Below are positions 34,624 to 46,993 of a DNA stretch of 64,000 nucleotides, piece by piece. How positions within the stretch are numbered: the stretch's first letter is position 1; every line of letters begins with the position of its first letter. The translations under genes and the position numbers were made by a program. Origin of the DNA: an uncultured Cellulomonas sp. (lineage in GTDB: Bacteria; Actinomycetota; Actinomycetes; Actinomycetales; Cellulomonadaceae); assembly GCF_947494015.1 (NCBI RefSeq), contig NZ_CANLTL010000011.1, positions 62,001 through 126,000 on the forward strand, written 5' to 3'. The notes under the pieces were generated by a model. It had not been told where the DNA came from. It made no database searches and was given only the letters and a program-made list of their open reading frames with translations.

Positions 34624-35421
34624 GTGGATACGACCCCCGACGTTCTCGCCCTGCCGCGCTCGGTGCTGCTGGCCCTGTGGGCGCACGGCGTCGGCGCGGG
34701 CGCCGGCCCCCTTCAGCAGGCGCTGGCCGCCGTGCAGGGCGACGACGAGCCGCACACCGTGCGCGTCGGTGAGGGCGCGGAGCCGTCCGAGGACGGACTG
34801 GCCGGGCTGCTGGCGGCGTGGGCCGGTGGGCCCCGGGAGGTCGCCGCCGTGCTGCCGGCGCCCGGTGATCTTTCCGGGGTCCCCGCCGCGGTCAGCCGGT
34901 TGTCGGTCGACGCCGGGGAGTGCGTCCTGGTGCACGCGGCGGCGGGCTCCTTCGCCGCGGTGCCCGTGGTCGAGGAGTTCGGCAGCGCCCTCGAGCCCGG
35001 GCACCTGGTGACCTGGGAGGTGCGTGCGGTGCCGGACTGGCGCACGTCCCTGCTGGGCGTGCTCGGCACGCTCGCCGACGCCGAGCGTGAGCTGCGGCTC
35101 GCGCTGATCTCGGCCACGGAGGCGCTCGCCTCGCTCGACGTCGCCCGGTGGCGGCCCGACGCCGCCGAGGCGATCGCGGCCCTGCGCTCGGAGGTCGGCC
35201 CCGGCTGGCCGGTCCCCGGCTCGCTCGACGGGCGTCGGGTGCGCGTGCTGGCCAGCGCCGCCCGGCTCCGGGCGATCGTCGCCCTGGCCACCGCCGACGA
35301 CGGCGGCGCGGTCAACCTGTGGCAGGCGGACCAGCGGTCCACCGCCCTGCGTGAGGTGGACCGGGCCGCGCGGCGGGCGATGGCGGCGGCGACGGCCACC
35401 GTGGCCACCGGCCCCGCCTGA
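34624..35421 (+). CDS. Conserved-looking hypothetical protein, 265 aa
   Basis: No domain is recognised. It is cytosolic, with good coding bias. It starts VDTTPDVLALPRSVLLALWAHGVG. A Leu/Ala-rich region (residues 15-130) resembles an alpha/beta domain, and the C-terminal half is helical (DAERELRLALISATEALASLDVARW, then REVDRAARRAMAAATATVA). The leaderless -10 arrangement supports the GTG start; longer in-frame extensions are shadows of the opposite-strand ATPase gene. It is a single-gene unit between the ABC ATPase and a small unknown gene. Confidence 0.7.
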   Translation: MDTTPDVLALPRSVLLALWAHGVGAGAGPLQQALAAVQGDDEPHTVRVGEGAEPSEDGLAGLLAAWAGGPREVAAVLPAPGDLSGVPAAVSRLSVDAGECVLVHAAAGSFAAVPVVEEFGSALEPGHLVTWEVRAVPDWRTSLLGVLGTLADAERELRLALISATEALASLDVARWRPDAAEAIAALRSEVGPGWPVPGSLDGRRVRVLASAARLRAIVALATADDGGAVNLWQADQRSTALREVDRAARRAMAAATATVATGPA

Positions 35422-35490
35422 CCCGCCGCCGGCCCGGCTCGACTCGACCCGCGGCGTGCCGGACCGGCGGTACCCCGGCGACCGGCCGGA

Positions 35491-35511
35491 CCGGCAGCGC
35501 GTCCCTGCCGG
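35491..35511. terminator. Small hairpin between convergent unknown genes
   Basis: CCGGCAG-CGCGTCC-CTGCCGG, 7-bp perfect stem, in the 106-bp gap between two converging genes; could serve both. Confidence 0.35.
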
Positions 35512-35527
35512 CTGGAACGGCTGGCGG

Positions 35528-35776
35528 CTAGTGGGCGAAGAATGCCCGCGCGGCGTCGCTGCGCCAGCCCGGCGCCCACTTGTCCAGCACGGCAGCCTTG
35601 GACGGCGTCATCGTCCCCGCGTCCCACGAGGCGATCCACGCGCGGTGCAGCGCGATGCGCTCGCGGTCGCTCGGCATGCCGGCGGGGCGTGTCGGGGACG
35701 CGTCCAGCGGCACGAAGACGAAGCCGGGGGCTGCGGTGCAGGGGGTCGGGACGGTCGGTGCCGTGGCGGTGCTCAT
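35528..35776 (-). CDS. Small hypothetical protein, 82 aa
   Basis: No family recognised. The N-terminal 25 residues are Thr/Ala/Pro-rich, then FVFVPLDASP and a helical, Trp-rich C-terminus (RIALHRAWIASWDAGTMTPSKAAVLDKWAPGWR, shown only in part elsewhere) that ends DAARAFFAH. The ATG at 35776 has AGGAG 8 nt upstream, which favours it over an in-frame ATG-less extension to 35818. No signal peptide or membrane segment is visible. It is upstream of and parallel to glgA but with a separate gap of 165 bp, so a link is not implied. Confidence 0.6.
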   Translation of the reverse strand: MSTATAPTVPTPCTAAPGFVFVPLDASPTRPAGMPSDRERIALHRAWIASWDAGTMTPSKAAVLDKWAPGWRSDAARAFFAH

Positions 35777-35941
35777 GGTCGTGCTCCTGCGGTGGACGGG
35801 TGCCGGTCCTGTCCTCATCGTCCGGCCGGTCGCGCCCGTGAGGGGCGTGCCACCGTCCGGTGACGACCGGCCCGGTCGCGGGCGGCCGCCGTCACCCGGT
35901 CGGCCGAGTCCCCTGTCACCGGCAGGGCCGCCCGCACCCGG

Positions 35942-37159
35942 TCAGCCGATGACGGACCGGTACACCTCGATGGTGCGGTCGGCGATCGCGTCCCAGGAGA
36001 AGTGGTCTTCGACCCGGCGCCGGGCCGCCACCCCCATCGCGGCGGCCCGCTGGGGGTCGCCGACGACGGCGGTCAGTGCGGCGGCGAGGTCGGCGACGAA
36101 GCGGTCGGGGTCCAGCGGCGTGCCGGTGCCGTCCTGCGCCTGGTCGATCGGGACCAGCAGGCCCGTCACGCCGTCGTCGACCACCTCGGGGATGCCGCCG
36201 GTCGCGGTGCCGACCACCGGCAGGCCCACCGCCATCGCCTCGAGGTTGACGATGCCGAGCGGCTCGTACACCGACGGGCAGGCGAACACGGTGCCGCTGG
36301 CCAGCACCGCGACCAGCTCCTCGCGCGGCAGCATCCGGGAGATCCAGAACACCCCGCTGCGGGTCTGGGCGAGCGTCTCGACGAGCCCGCGGACCTCGGC
36401 CTCGATCTCCGGGGTGTCCGGCGCCCCCGCGCACAGCACGAGCTGCACCTCGGGCGGCAGCTCGGCGGCGGCCCGCAGGAAGTACGGCAGGCCCTTCTGC
36501 CGGGTGATGCGACCGACGAACACCACCGACGGCCGGTCCGGGTCGATCCCCAGCCCCCGCACGACGGCGTCGGCGGCGTCCCCGGCCGGCGTCCCGGGCT
36601 CGGGGCGCTGCCAGCCGGCCAGGTCGATGCCGTTGTGCACCACGTGGACCTTGTCCGGGTCGACCTGCGGGTAGCAGCGCAGGATGTCCGCACGCATGCC
36701 GGCGCTCACCGCGATGATCCCGGCGGCTCCCTCGTACGCGGTCCGCTCGGCCCACGAGGACAGCGCGTAGCCGCCGCCGAGCTGCTCGGCCTTCCACGGG
36801 CGCAGCGGCTCCAGGCTGTGCGCGGAGACCACGTGCGGGACGCCGTGCAGCAGTCCCCCGAGGTGACCGGCGAGGTTGGCGTACCAGGTGTGGGAGTGCA
36901 GCAGGTCGGCGCCCGCGACGTCGTCGGCGATGGCCAGGTCGACGCCGAAGGTGGCCAGCGCGGCGTTCGCGGCCGAGAGCTCCGCCGGCACGCCGTACCC
37001 CGTGACGCCCTCCCCGGACGCGGGGCCGCTGGAGCCGGTGAAGCAGCGCACGCGCACGTCGATGCTTCGGCGCAGGACGGCGGAGAGCTCGGCGACGTGG
37101 ACCCCCGCCCCTCCGTAGACGTTCGGGGGGTACTCGCGGGTCAGCAGGTCGACTCTCAT
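35942..37159 (-). CDS. glgA: Glycogen synthase / maltose-1-phosphate synthase (GT4)
   Basis: 405-aa GT-B fold glycosyltransferase of family GT4, the actinobacterial type. The start [21 protein letters not shown], the ADP-glucose-site [10 protein letters not shown] after [10 protein letters not shown], and [32 protein letters not shown] with the E-x7-E motif are intact. In Mycobacterium the orthologue (GlgM/Rv1212c) uses ADP-glucose and glucose-1-phosphate to make maltose-1-phosphate for alpha-glucan; whether this one acts so is inferred. It is divergent from glgC with an 82-bp gap. ATG at 37159 has TAGCGT 7 nt upstream. Confidence 0.93.
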   Translation of the reverse strand: MRVDLLTREYPPNVYGGAGVHVAELSAVLRRSIDVRVRCFTGSSGPASGEGVTGYGVPAELSAANAALATFGVDLAIADDVAGADLLHSHTWYANLAGHLGGLLHGVPHVVSAHSLEPLRPWKAEQLGGGYALSSWAERTAYEGAAGIIAVSAGMRADILRCYPQVDPDKVHVVHNGIDLAGWQRPEPGTPAGDAADAVVRGLGIDPDRPSVVFVGRITRQKGLPYFLRAAAELPPEVQLVLCAGAPDTPEIEAEVRGLVETLAQTRSGVFWISRMLPREELVAVLASGTVFACPSVYEPLGIVNLEAMAVGLPVVGTATGGIPEVVDDGVTGLLVPIDQAQDGTGTPLDPDRFVADLAAALTAVVGDPQRAAAMGVAARRRVEDHFSWDAIADRTIEVYRSVIG

Positions 37160-37166
37160 CCGCCGC

Positions 37167-37172
37167 ACGCTA
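37167..37172 (-). promoter_or_regulatory. -10 box TAGCGT of glgA (leaderless type)
   Basis: Minus-strand TAGCGT with a 7-nt gap to the ATG at 37159. Confidence 0.55.
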
Positions 37173-37229
37173 GCGCGACACGTCGGGGTGAGCAGCCCCT
37201 ACGGGTGGCCTGGCTCACAGTCGCGGGCC

Positions 37230-37235
37230 TATGTT
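37230..37235 (+). promoter_or_regulatory. -10 box TATGTT of glgC (leaderless type)
   Basis: TATGTT with a 6-nt gap to the ATG at 37242. The glgA and glgC -10 boxes are 57 bp apart and divergent. Confidence 0.55.
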
Positions 37236-37241
37236 CGCTCC

Positions 37242-38483
37242 ATGGCAGCGCCGCGCGTACTCGCAATCGTCCTCGCAGGTGGGGAAGGGAAGCGACTCAT
37301 GCCGCTCACCTCCCACCGTGCCAAGCCCGCCGTCCCGTTCGGAGGCATCTACCGACTGGTCGACTTCGCCCTGTCGAACCTCGTGAACTCGGGCTACCTG
37401 AAGATCGTCGTGCTGACGCAGTACAAGTCGCACAGCCTGGACCGGCACGTCACGAAGACGTGGCGCATGTCGCCCCTGCTGGGCAACTACATCGCGCCGG
37501 TCCCCGCGCAGCAGCGGGTGGGCAAGCACTGGTACCTCGGCAGCGCCGACGCGATCTACCAGTGCCTGAACATCATCGACGACGAGCGCCCGGACATCGT
37601 GGTCGTGGTTGGCGCCGACCACGTCTACCGGATGGACTTCTCCCAGATGGTCGACTCGCACATCGAGTCCGGGGCGGAGATGACGGTCGCCGCGATCCGC
37701 CAGCCGATCGCCATGTCGACCGAGTTCGGCGTCATCGAAACCGACCCCAGCGACCCGACCCGGATCACGGCCTTCCGGGAGAAGCCGTCCGACCCGGTCG
37801 GGCTGGCCGACTCCCCCGGGGAGATCCTGGCGTCCATGGGGAACTACGTCGCCAACGCGGACGCGCTGCGCCGCGCGGTGACGGAGGACGCCGAGGACCC
37901 GGACTCCAAGCACGACATGGGCGGCGACCTCGTCCCCGCGTTCGTCGCCAAGGGCACCGCGGGGGTCTACGACTTCATCCACAACGACGTGCCCGGGTCC
38001 ACCGACCGCGACCGCGACTACTGGCGCGACGTCGGCACGCTGGACTCGTACTTCGAGGCCAACAAGGACCTCATCTCGATCAACCCGGTGTTCAACGTCT
38101 ACAACGACGAGTGGCCGCTGCACACCGGCTACACCGGGCTGCCGCCGGCCAAGTTCGTGCACGCCGGGCCGGACCGGGTCGGGTACGCGGCCGACTCGGT
38201 GGTGTCGCCCGGGGTGATCGTCTCCGGTGCGACCGTGTCCGGCTCGGTCCTGTCCCCGGGGGTGTACCTGCACTCGTGGTCGGCGGTCTCCGACAGCGTC
38301 CTGATGGACGGCGTCAAGGTGCACCGCCACGCGCAGATCCACCGCGCGATCCTGGACAAGAACGTCATCGTCCCCGAGCGCACGCGGATCGGCCTGGACC
38401 CCGACCACGACCGTGCCCGCGGGTTCACGGTGACCGAGAGCGGGATCACCGTGGTCCCCAAGGGCACCGTCGTCGAGCCGTAG
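37242..38483 (+). CDS. glgC: Glucose-1-phosphate adenylyltransferase
   Basis: 413 aa; makes ADP-glucose from ATP and glucose-1-phosphate, the first step of glycogen synthesis. Nucleotide-binding [23 protein letters not shown] at the N-terminus, [11 protein letters not shown] and GADHVYRMD metal site, FREKPSDP loop, and [18 protein letters not shown]. The C-terminal left-handed beta-helix ([26 protein letters not shown]) carries the allosteric region. Divergent from glgA, so the two probably share regulation. A 16-bp-stem terminator follows. Confidence 0.96.
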   Translation: MAAPRVLAIVLAGGEGKRLMPLTSHRAKPAVPFGGIYRLVDFALSNLVNSGYLKIVVLTQYKSHSLDRHVTKTWRMSPLLGNYIAPVPAQQRVGKHWYLGSADAIYQCLNIIDDERPDIVVVVGADHVYRMDFSQMVDSHIESGAEMTVAAIRQPIAMSTEFGVIETDPSDPTRITAFREKPSDPVGLADSPGEILASMGNYVANADALRRAVTEDAEDPDSKHDMGGDLVPAFVAKGTAGVYDFIHNDVPGSTDRDRDYWRDVGTLDSYFEANKDLISINPVFNVYNDEWPLHTGYTGLPPAKFVHAGPDRVGYAADSVVSPGVIVSGATVSGSVLSPGVYLHSWSAVSDSVLMDGVKVHRHAQIHRAILDKNVIVPERTRIGLDPDHDRARGFTVTESGITVVPKGTVVEP

Positions 38484-38509
38484 CGGTCCGCGCGCTGCCG
38501 CAGCCGGGC

Positions 38510-38559
38510 GCGGCGGCGGGACGGCCGGACCATGACGCCGGACGCCGTCCCGCCGCCGC
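38510..38559 (+). terminator. Perfect 16-bp hairpin after glgC
   Basis: GCGGCGGCGGGACGGC (38510-38525), 18-nt loop, exact complement at 38544-38559. It ends one base before the -10 box of serB, so terminator and next promoter touch. Confidence 0.7.
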
Positions 38560-38565
38560 TACGCT
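38560..38565 (+). promoter_or_regulatory. -10 box TACGCT of serB (leaderless type)
   Basis: TACGCT with a 6-nt gap to the GTG at 38572. Confidence 0.6.
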
Positions 38566-38571
38566 GCCCCG

Positions 38572-39318
38572 GTGACCAGCCACGCCGCCGAGCCGACCAC
38601 AGGGGCTGACCGCAGGCCGGACCGCAGGCTCGTGGTGATGGACGTCGACTCGACCCTGATCACCGGCGAGGTCGTCGAGATGCTCGCCGAGCGGGCCGGA
38701 GCGGGCGACGTGGTCGCCGCGGTCACGGAGCGGGCCATGCGCGGTGAGATCGACTTCGCGACCTCCCTGCACGAGCGGGTCGCCCTGCTCGCCGGGCTCC
38801 CGGTCTCGGTGCTGGCCGACGTCACCGACGCCCTCGTCCTGACCCCCGGGGCGCGCGAGCTGCTGGCCGAGCTGGCGCGGCGCGACTGGCCGGTCGGCCT
38901 GGTGTCCGGCGGGTTCGCCGAGATCGTCGAGCCGCTCGCCGCCTCGCTCGGCATCCGTCGCACCGTGGCGAACCGGCTGGAGGTGGCCGACGGCCGGTTG
39001 ACCGGGCGCGTGCGGGGGGCTGTGGTCGACCGTGCCCGCAAGGCGGTCGCGCTGCGCGAGTTCGCCGCCGCCGAGGCGGTCCCGCTCGGGCGCTGCGTGG
39101 CGATCGGGGATGGCGCCAACGACCTGGACATGATCGCCGCGGCCGGCCTGGGGATCGCCTTCAACGCCAAGCCGCTGGTCCGCGAGCACGCCGACGCCGC
39201 CGTCGACGAGCGCCTGGACGCCGTGCTCGACATCATCGACCGGAGCACACCGCCCGCCACCGACCTGTCCCCGCTGTCCGCGCCGTCCGCGCACCCCCGA
39301 CCCGACGAGGTGTCATGA
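38572..39318 (+). CDS. serB: Phosphoserine phosphatase
   Basis: Last step of serine synthesis, dephosphorylation of phosphoserine. 248-aa HAD enzyme: motif I MDVDSTLITGEVVEM with D24 and D26, motif II LVSGGFAEIVEPLA, lysine in RARKAVALREF and motif IV IGDGANDLDMIAAAGLGIAFNAKP. The cap starts ERAMRGEIDFATSLHERVALLAGL. The length matches the core SerB without an ACT domain. The GTG at 38572 is supported by TACGCT 6 nt upstream. The last codons (DEVS) overlap the next ATG by 4 nt. Confidence 0.94.
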   Translation: MTSHAAEPTTGADRRPDRRLVVMDVDSTLITGEVVEMLAERAGAGDVVAAVTERAMRGEIDFATSLHERVALLAGLPVSVLADVTDALVLTPGARELLAELARRDWPVGLVSGGFAEIVEPLAASLGIRRTVANRLEVADGRLTGRVRGAVVDRARKAVALREFAAAEAVPLGRCVAIGDGANDLDMIAAAGLGIAFNAKPLVREHADAAVDERLDAVLDIIDRSTPPATDLSPLSAPSAHPRPDEVS

Positions 39319-40034
39319 CCGCCACCGCCCACCCCACCGAGCCCGCCACGTTCGGCACGGCCGTCGTGCTGACCAGCCGGGGGCCGGCGTATGCCGACCC
39401 CTGGCACGACCTGACCGGCGTCGCCGCGTCGATCGCCGGACTGCTGGGCGAGGCGGGTCTGGACGTGGAGGTCCGCGACGACGTCGCCGACGCGCTCGAC
39501 GACCACGCCGGGCGCTCGCTCGTCGTGGTGTCGGTCTCCGGCGCGGTCGACGGGCCCGGCCTCGAGCAGGAGGTGGCCGAGGCCGACCGCATCGGCGCGG
39601 CCCTCGATCGTCACGTCGCCGCCGGCGCCCCGGTGCTGGCCGTCCACGCCGGGGGGATGGCGTTCCCGGCGGTACCGCGCTGGCACCGGCTGCTCGGGGC
39701 GCGCTGGGTGCACGGCACGTCCGGCCACCCCGACCTGGGGCTGTGCACCGTCCAGGTCGACCGGTCGGCGCACCCGGTCACGGCCGGCCTGGCGGACATC
39801 ACGCTCGAGGACGAGCGGTACAGCGACCTGGACGTGCTGCCCGACCGCCAGCCGCTGGTGACGCACGAGCACGACGGGCGCACGCACCCGCTCGTGCTGG
39901 TCGGCACGGTCGACGGCAGCAGGGTCGTGTACGACGCCCTGGGTCACGACGGTCGGTCCTACGCCGCCGAGGAGCGCCGTGAGCTGCTGCGGCGCGAGGC
40001 CCGCTGGGCGGCCGGGCTGCCGCCGGTGGGCTGA
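39315..40034 (+). CDS. ThuA domain-containing protein
   Basis: 239 aa. The fold is a class-I glutamine-amidotransferase-like domain: VVSVSGAVDGPGLEQEV, then GAPVLAVHAGGMAFPAVPRWHRLLGARWVHG and a C-terminal DERYSDLDVLPDRQPLVTHE with YDALGHDGRSY. These match the ThuA (trehalose utilisation) family, but the catalytic Cys is absent, as usual, and members mostly lack known activity. It overlaps serB by ATGA, so co-translation is expected; no metabolic link to serine is known. Cytosolic. Confidence 0.85.
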   Translation: MTATAHPTEPATFGTAVVLTSRGPAYADPWHDLTGVAASIAGLLGEAGLDVEVRDDVADALDDHAGRSLVVVSVSGAVDGPGLEQEVAEADRIGAALDRHVAAGAPVLAVHAGGMAFPAVPRWHRLLGARWVHGTSGHPDLGLCTVQVDRSAHPVTAGLADITLEDERYSDLDVLPDRQPLVTHEHDGRTHPLVLVGTVDGSRVVYDALGHDGRSYAAEERRELLRREARWAAGLPPVG

Positions 40035-40046
40035 CGGACCGGGCAG

Positions 40047-40577
40047 TTAGAGGTCCGGGGAGATGACAGCACGCAGGTCGACCGCGCCGGCGGCGAGGGC
40101 CTGCCAGTGGTCGTCGAGCTCGAGGACCACGTAGGTCGCCGTCGGCACCCCCGCCCGCACCCGGGCCACCGCGGTCGCGTCGGAGGCCGCACCGGCGAGG
40201 GCCGCCGCGGTCGCCGACATCGTCGGCTCGTGCCCCACCACCAGGACCGTGCGCACCCGCTCGTCGACCTCGCGGAGCACCCGCACGACGTCGTCGACGC
40301 CCGCGGTGTACAGCGCGTCGGTCAGCACGACCTCGGGCTCGGCGTCGCCGAAGGCCCCGCGCAGCAGCTCCCAGGTCTGCCGGGTGCGCACCGCCGGGGA
40401 CACCAGCACGACCTCGGGCACGAGGTCGGTGGCGCGCAGCGCGGTCCCGACCCGTCCCGCCTGACGGCGGCCGTCCAGGGCCAGCGGGCGGACCTCGTCG
40501 GCTGCGCCGTCACCCGGTTCTGCCTTGGCGTGCCGGAGCAGGACGAGCCGGCGGGTGCGGTCGGAGATCGGCGACAT
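40047..40577 (-). CDS. Histidine phosphatase family protein, SixA-like
   Basis: 176 aa. The N-terminal motif LVLLRHAKAEPGD contains the RHA variant of the RHG phosphohistidine loop, followed by RPLALDGRRQAGRVGTAL, the conserved SPAVRTRQTWELL and VLVVGHEPTMSA with the second catalytic His. This matches SixA, which removes phosphate from phosphohistidine domains in E. coli; the target here is unknown. The ATG at 40577 lies 5 nt after the stop of fabI, so the two are one operon with fabG. Confidence 0.88.
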   Translation of the reverse strand: MSPISDRTRRLVLLRHAKAEPGDGAADEVRPLALDGRRQAGRVGTALRATDLVPEVVLVSPAVRTRQTWELLRGAFGDAEPEVVLTDALYTAGVDDVVRVLREVDERVRTVLVVGHEPTMSATAAALAGAASDATAVARVRAGVPTATYVVLELDDHWQALAAGAVDLRAVISPDL

Positions 40578-40582
40578 GCCGC

Positions 40583-41350
40583 CTACAGTCCCATCGCGTG
40601 CACGCCGCCGTCGACGTGCACGATCTCCCCGGTGGTCGCCGGGAACCAGTCGGACAGCAGCGCGGCGACCGCGCGGGCGGTCGGCTCGGGGTTCGTGACG
40701 TCCCAGCCGAGCGGTGCGCGCTCGGGCCAGCCGCCCTCCATGGTCTCGAACCCCGGGATGGACTTGGCCGCGGTGGTGCGGATGGGGCCGGCCGAGACGA
40801 GGTTGACCCGCACACCCTGGGGACCGAGGTCGCGCGCCAGGTAGCGGGCGGTCGACTCGAACGCGGCCTTGGCCACGCCCATCCAGTCGTAGACCGGCCA
40901 GGCGTAGCGGGCGTCGAAGGTCAGGCCGACGACGGACGCGCCGCGGCTGAGCAGCGGCTGCGCGGCGACCGCGAGCGACTTCAGGGAGAAGGCCGACACC
41001 TCCAGGGCGGTGGCGACGTCCGCCCACTGGCCGGCCAGGAAGTTGCCGCCCATGACGGACTGCGGCGCGAAGCCGATCGAGTGCACGACGCCGTCGAGGT
41101 GGTCGGTGTGCTCGCGCACCCGGTCGGCGAGCGCCGCGAGGTCCTCGTCCGACGTGACGTCGAGCTGCACGACGGGTGCCTCGACCGGCAGCCGGCGAGC
41201 GATCGCCTGGGTGAGCCGGAACTGGCGCCCGAACGACGTCAGCACGACCTCGGCGCCCTGCTCCTGGGCGAGCCGCGCCACGTGGAAGGCGATCGAGCCG
41301 TCGGTGAGGACACCGGTGATGAGGAGCTTCTTGCCGTCGAGCAGACCCAT
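40583..41350 (-). CDS. fabI: Enoyl-[acyl-carrier-protein] reductase, InhA/FabI type
   Basis: 255 aa; NADH-dependent last step of fatty acid elongation. The N-terminal LLDGKKLLITGVLTDGSIAFHVA holds the NAD-binding site. DGVVHSIGFAPQS, VYDWMGVAKAAFES (catalytic Tyr and Lys), and VRVNLVSAGPIRTTAAKSI fit InhA-like FabI. The C-terminus AVAALLSDWFPATTGEIVHVDGGVHAMGL ends as in InhA. The order fabG-fabI-sixA mirrors mabA-inhA of mycobacteria, here without mycolic acid genes nearby. The likely target of isoniazid-type inhibitors is not implied. Confidence 0.94.
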   Translation of the reverse strand: MGLLDGKKLLITGVLTDGSIAFHVARLAQEQGAEVVLTSFGRQFRLTQAIARRLPVEAPVVQLDVTSDEDLAALADRVREHTDHLDGVVHSIGFAPQSVMGGNFLAGQWADVATALEVSAFSLKSLAVAAQPLLSRGASVVGLTFDARYAWPVYDWMGVAKAAFESTARYLARDLGPQGVRVNLVSAGPIRTTAAKSIPGFETMEGGWPERAPLGWDVTNPEPTARAVAALLSDWFPATTGEIVHVDGGVHAMGL

Positions 41351-41435
41351 GGGGACTTCCGTTCGTCAGGTTCGTCGGGGACGTCGTGCGGTGCCGCGCT
41401 CCGGCCCGCGGGTGCGGCGGTGCGCGGGTGCGGGC

Positions 41436-43946
<2,511 letters not shown>

Positions 43947-43980
43947 CTCCCGCTCACCTGGACGGCGGGCGAGCGCACGG

Positions 43981-44751
43981 TCACAGCCGGGGAGCCGGCT
44001 CGACCAGTGCTGCCAGACCGTCGAGCAGGCGCTGCAGACCGAAGGCGTAGGCATGGTCGGGGTCGTGCGCGCTGCCATGGGCAATGCCGGCGGCGGTCCC
44101 GATCCGCACGGCCCGGGGGAAGCGGCGCTCGTCCAGGACGCCGGCGAGCAGCGGCCCCGCGGCGGCCCACCACTGCTCGTCGGTCGACGGCTCGTGCCGC
44201 TGCCGCTCGCGGGCGTCGTGCGCGTCGCGGGCGCTGGCACGGACGAAGGACAGCAGCAGCGTCAGGCAGTCGTCGACGGCCACGTCGTCCAGGCCGCACC
44301 CGTCGAAGGCTGCCAGCTCGTGCTCGTACTTGGCCATCTGCCCCGGTCCCAGCGGCGGTCGTAGCGTCGAGATCTCCGCAGCCCACGGGTGTGCCCGGAA
44401 CAGCTCGCGGTTCTCCTCGGCGACCGATCCGGCGCGCTCGCGCCAGGGCCGCGCGGCGACGTCCCGGCGCGGCATCGCCGCGTAGACGGTGTCCAGCATC
44501 AGGTCGAGGAGCTGGTCGCGGTCGCTCACGTAGGTGTAGAGCGACATGGTGCCCACGCCGGCGCGGTCCGCCAGCCTGCGCATCGTGACGGCCTCCACCC
44601 CGTGCTCGTCGGCCAGCGTGACGGCCGTCGTGACGACCTCGGCGAGGTCGAGCCCTCGGCGTGGGCCCCGCCGGGGGGCCCCCTCGGGCGTGCGCCACAG
44701 CAGCGCGAGGGTACGGGCGGGGTCGCCGGCGCTGGATCGGTTGCGGGTCAC
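43981..44751 (-). CDS. TetR/AcrR family transcriptional regulator
   Basis: 256 aa. The N-terminal DNA-binding helix-turn-helix is VTMRRLADRAGVGTMSLYTYVSDRDQLLDLMLD around residues 55-85, preceded by LDLAEVVTTAVTLADEHG. The ligand-binding domain is of the TetR_C_1 type common in actinobacteria (RPWRERAGSVAEENRELFRAHPWAA). It is divergent from a VOC gene across a 73-bp gap that contains a perfect 17-bp palindrome with TACGAT, a plausible minus-strand -10, inside it. Autoregulation and control of the VOC gene are therefore expected. The ligand is unknown. Confidence 0.9.
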   Translation of the reverse strand: MTRNRSSAGDPARTLALLWRTPEGAPRRGPRRGLDLAEVVTTAVTLADEHGVEAVTMRRLADRAGVGTMSLYTYVSDRDQLLDLMLDTVYAAMPRRDVAARPWRERAGSVAEENRELFRAHPWAAEISTLRPPLGPGQMAKYEHELAAFDGCGLDDVAVDDCLTLLLSFVRASARDAHDARERQRHEPSTDEQWWAAAGPLLAGVLDERRFPRAVRIGTAAGIAHGSAHDPDHAYAFGLQRLLDGLAALVEPAPRL

Positions 44752-44788
44752 GGGAACATCCTCGGCCGATCCGTCGTTGGACAGTTAC

Positions 44789-44805
44789 TCCGTACATCGT
44801 ACGGA
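44789..44805. promoter_or_regulatory. TetR operator: palindrome TCCGTAC-ATC-GTACGGA
   Basis: Seven-bp perfect arms with a 3-bp centre, midway between the divergent TetR and VOC genes. It contains a minus-strand -10 candidate TACGAT, and TTGGAC (44777-44782) lies upstream on the plus strand as a -35 candidate. Confidence 0.7.
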
Positions 44806-44824
44806 TCATCGTCGGGGGGACCCC

Positions 44825-45214
44825 ATGCGCATCACCGCCAGCGCCATCTCGCTCAACGTCGAGGACGTCGAGGCGTCCAGCACCTTCCTGGTGACTCACT
44901 TCGCGTTCCACGTGGACATGGCGGCGCCCGGGTTCGCGAGCCTGAGCCGGCCCGACGCCGGCATGAGTGTCGTCTTCCTCCAGCGCGGGCTGCCGACCCT
45001 GCCGGCCGACCAGCGCGAGGAGCACGCTCGCGGTCAGATCCTCGCCTTCGTCGTCGACGACCTCGAGGGCGAGCTCGCCCGGCTGCAGCGCGAGGGCGTG
45101 CCGATCACCATGCCGCTGACCGCCGAGGAGTGGGGCGAGCGAGCCTTCCAGGTCCGCGATCCCAACGGCGTCATCGTGCAGCTGGTCGACTGGGACGGAC
45201 CGGTGACCACCTGA
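44825..45214 (+). CDS. VOC family protein (glyoxalase/bleomycin-resistance fold)
   Basis: 129 aa. The two beta-alpha-beta-beta-beta modules read ITASAISLNVEDVEASSTFLVTHFAFHVD and GQILAFVVDDLEGELARLQREGVPITMPLT, ending ERAFQVRDPNGVIVQLVDWDGP. This is a single-subunit VOC protein that would dimerise to form a metal site. Typical roles are glyoxalase, dioxygenase or antibiotic-binding activity; the substrate is unknown. A run of G's lies 5' of the ATG at 44825. It is divergent from a TetR gene and probably controlled by it. Confidence 0.9.
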   Translation: MRITASAISLNVEDVEASSTFLVTHFAFHVDMAAPGFASLSRPDAGMSVVFLQRGLPTLPADQREEHARGQILAFVVDDLEGELARLQREGVPITMPLTAEEWGERAFQVRDPNGVIVQLVDWDGPVTT

Positions 45215-45239
45215 TCCCGGGCCGCGCGGACGGCGAGGG

Positions 45240-46838
<1,599 letters not shown>

Positions 46839-46911
46839 GGTGTGACTTCCTTACAACCTGCGGTCCCGGGGGTTGGACGCGGACACAAACGCCGACCATC
46901 GTACGACCGGC

Positions 46912-46917
46912 TAGCGT
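46912..46917 (+). promoter_or_regulatory. Candidate -10 box TAGCGT of the bioY operon
   Basis: TAGCGT with a predicted leader of about 70 nt before the bioY ATG. A palindrome-like CGTACG lies at 46900-46905. No biotin-regulator box is claimed. Confidence 0.4.
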
Positions 46918-46993
46918 GACGACCGGTCGCGCCGGGCGCCGCTGCGCCGACGACCACCTCACACCACGTCCCCACGCGGAACCGGAGCGAGCC

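Noticed and set aside
44777-44805. Full consensus promoter for the VOC gene
   Set aside because: TTGGAC is a fair -35, but no good -10 lies 16-18 bp downstream, so only the operator is listed.
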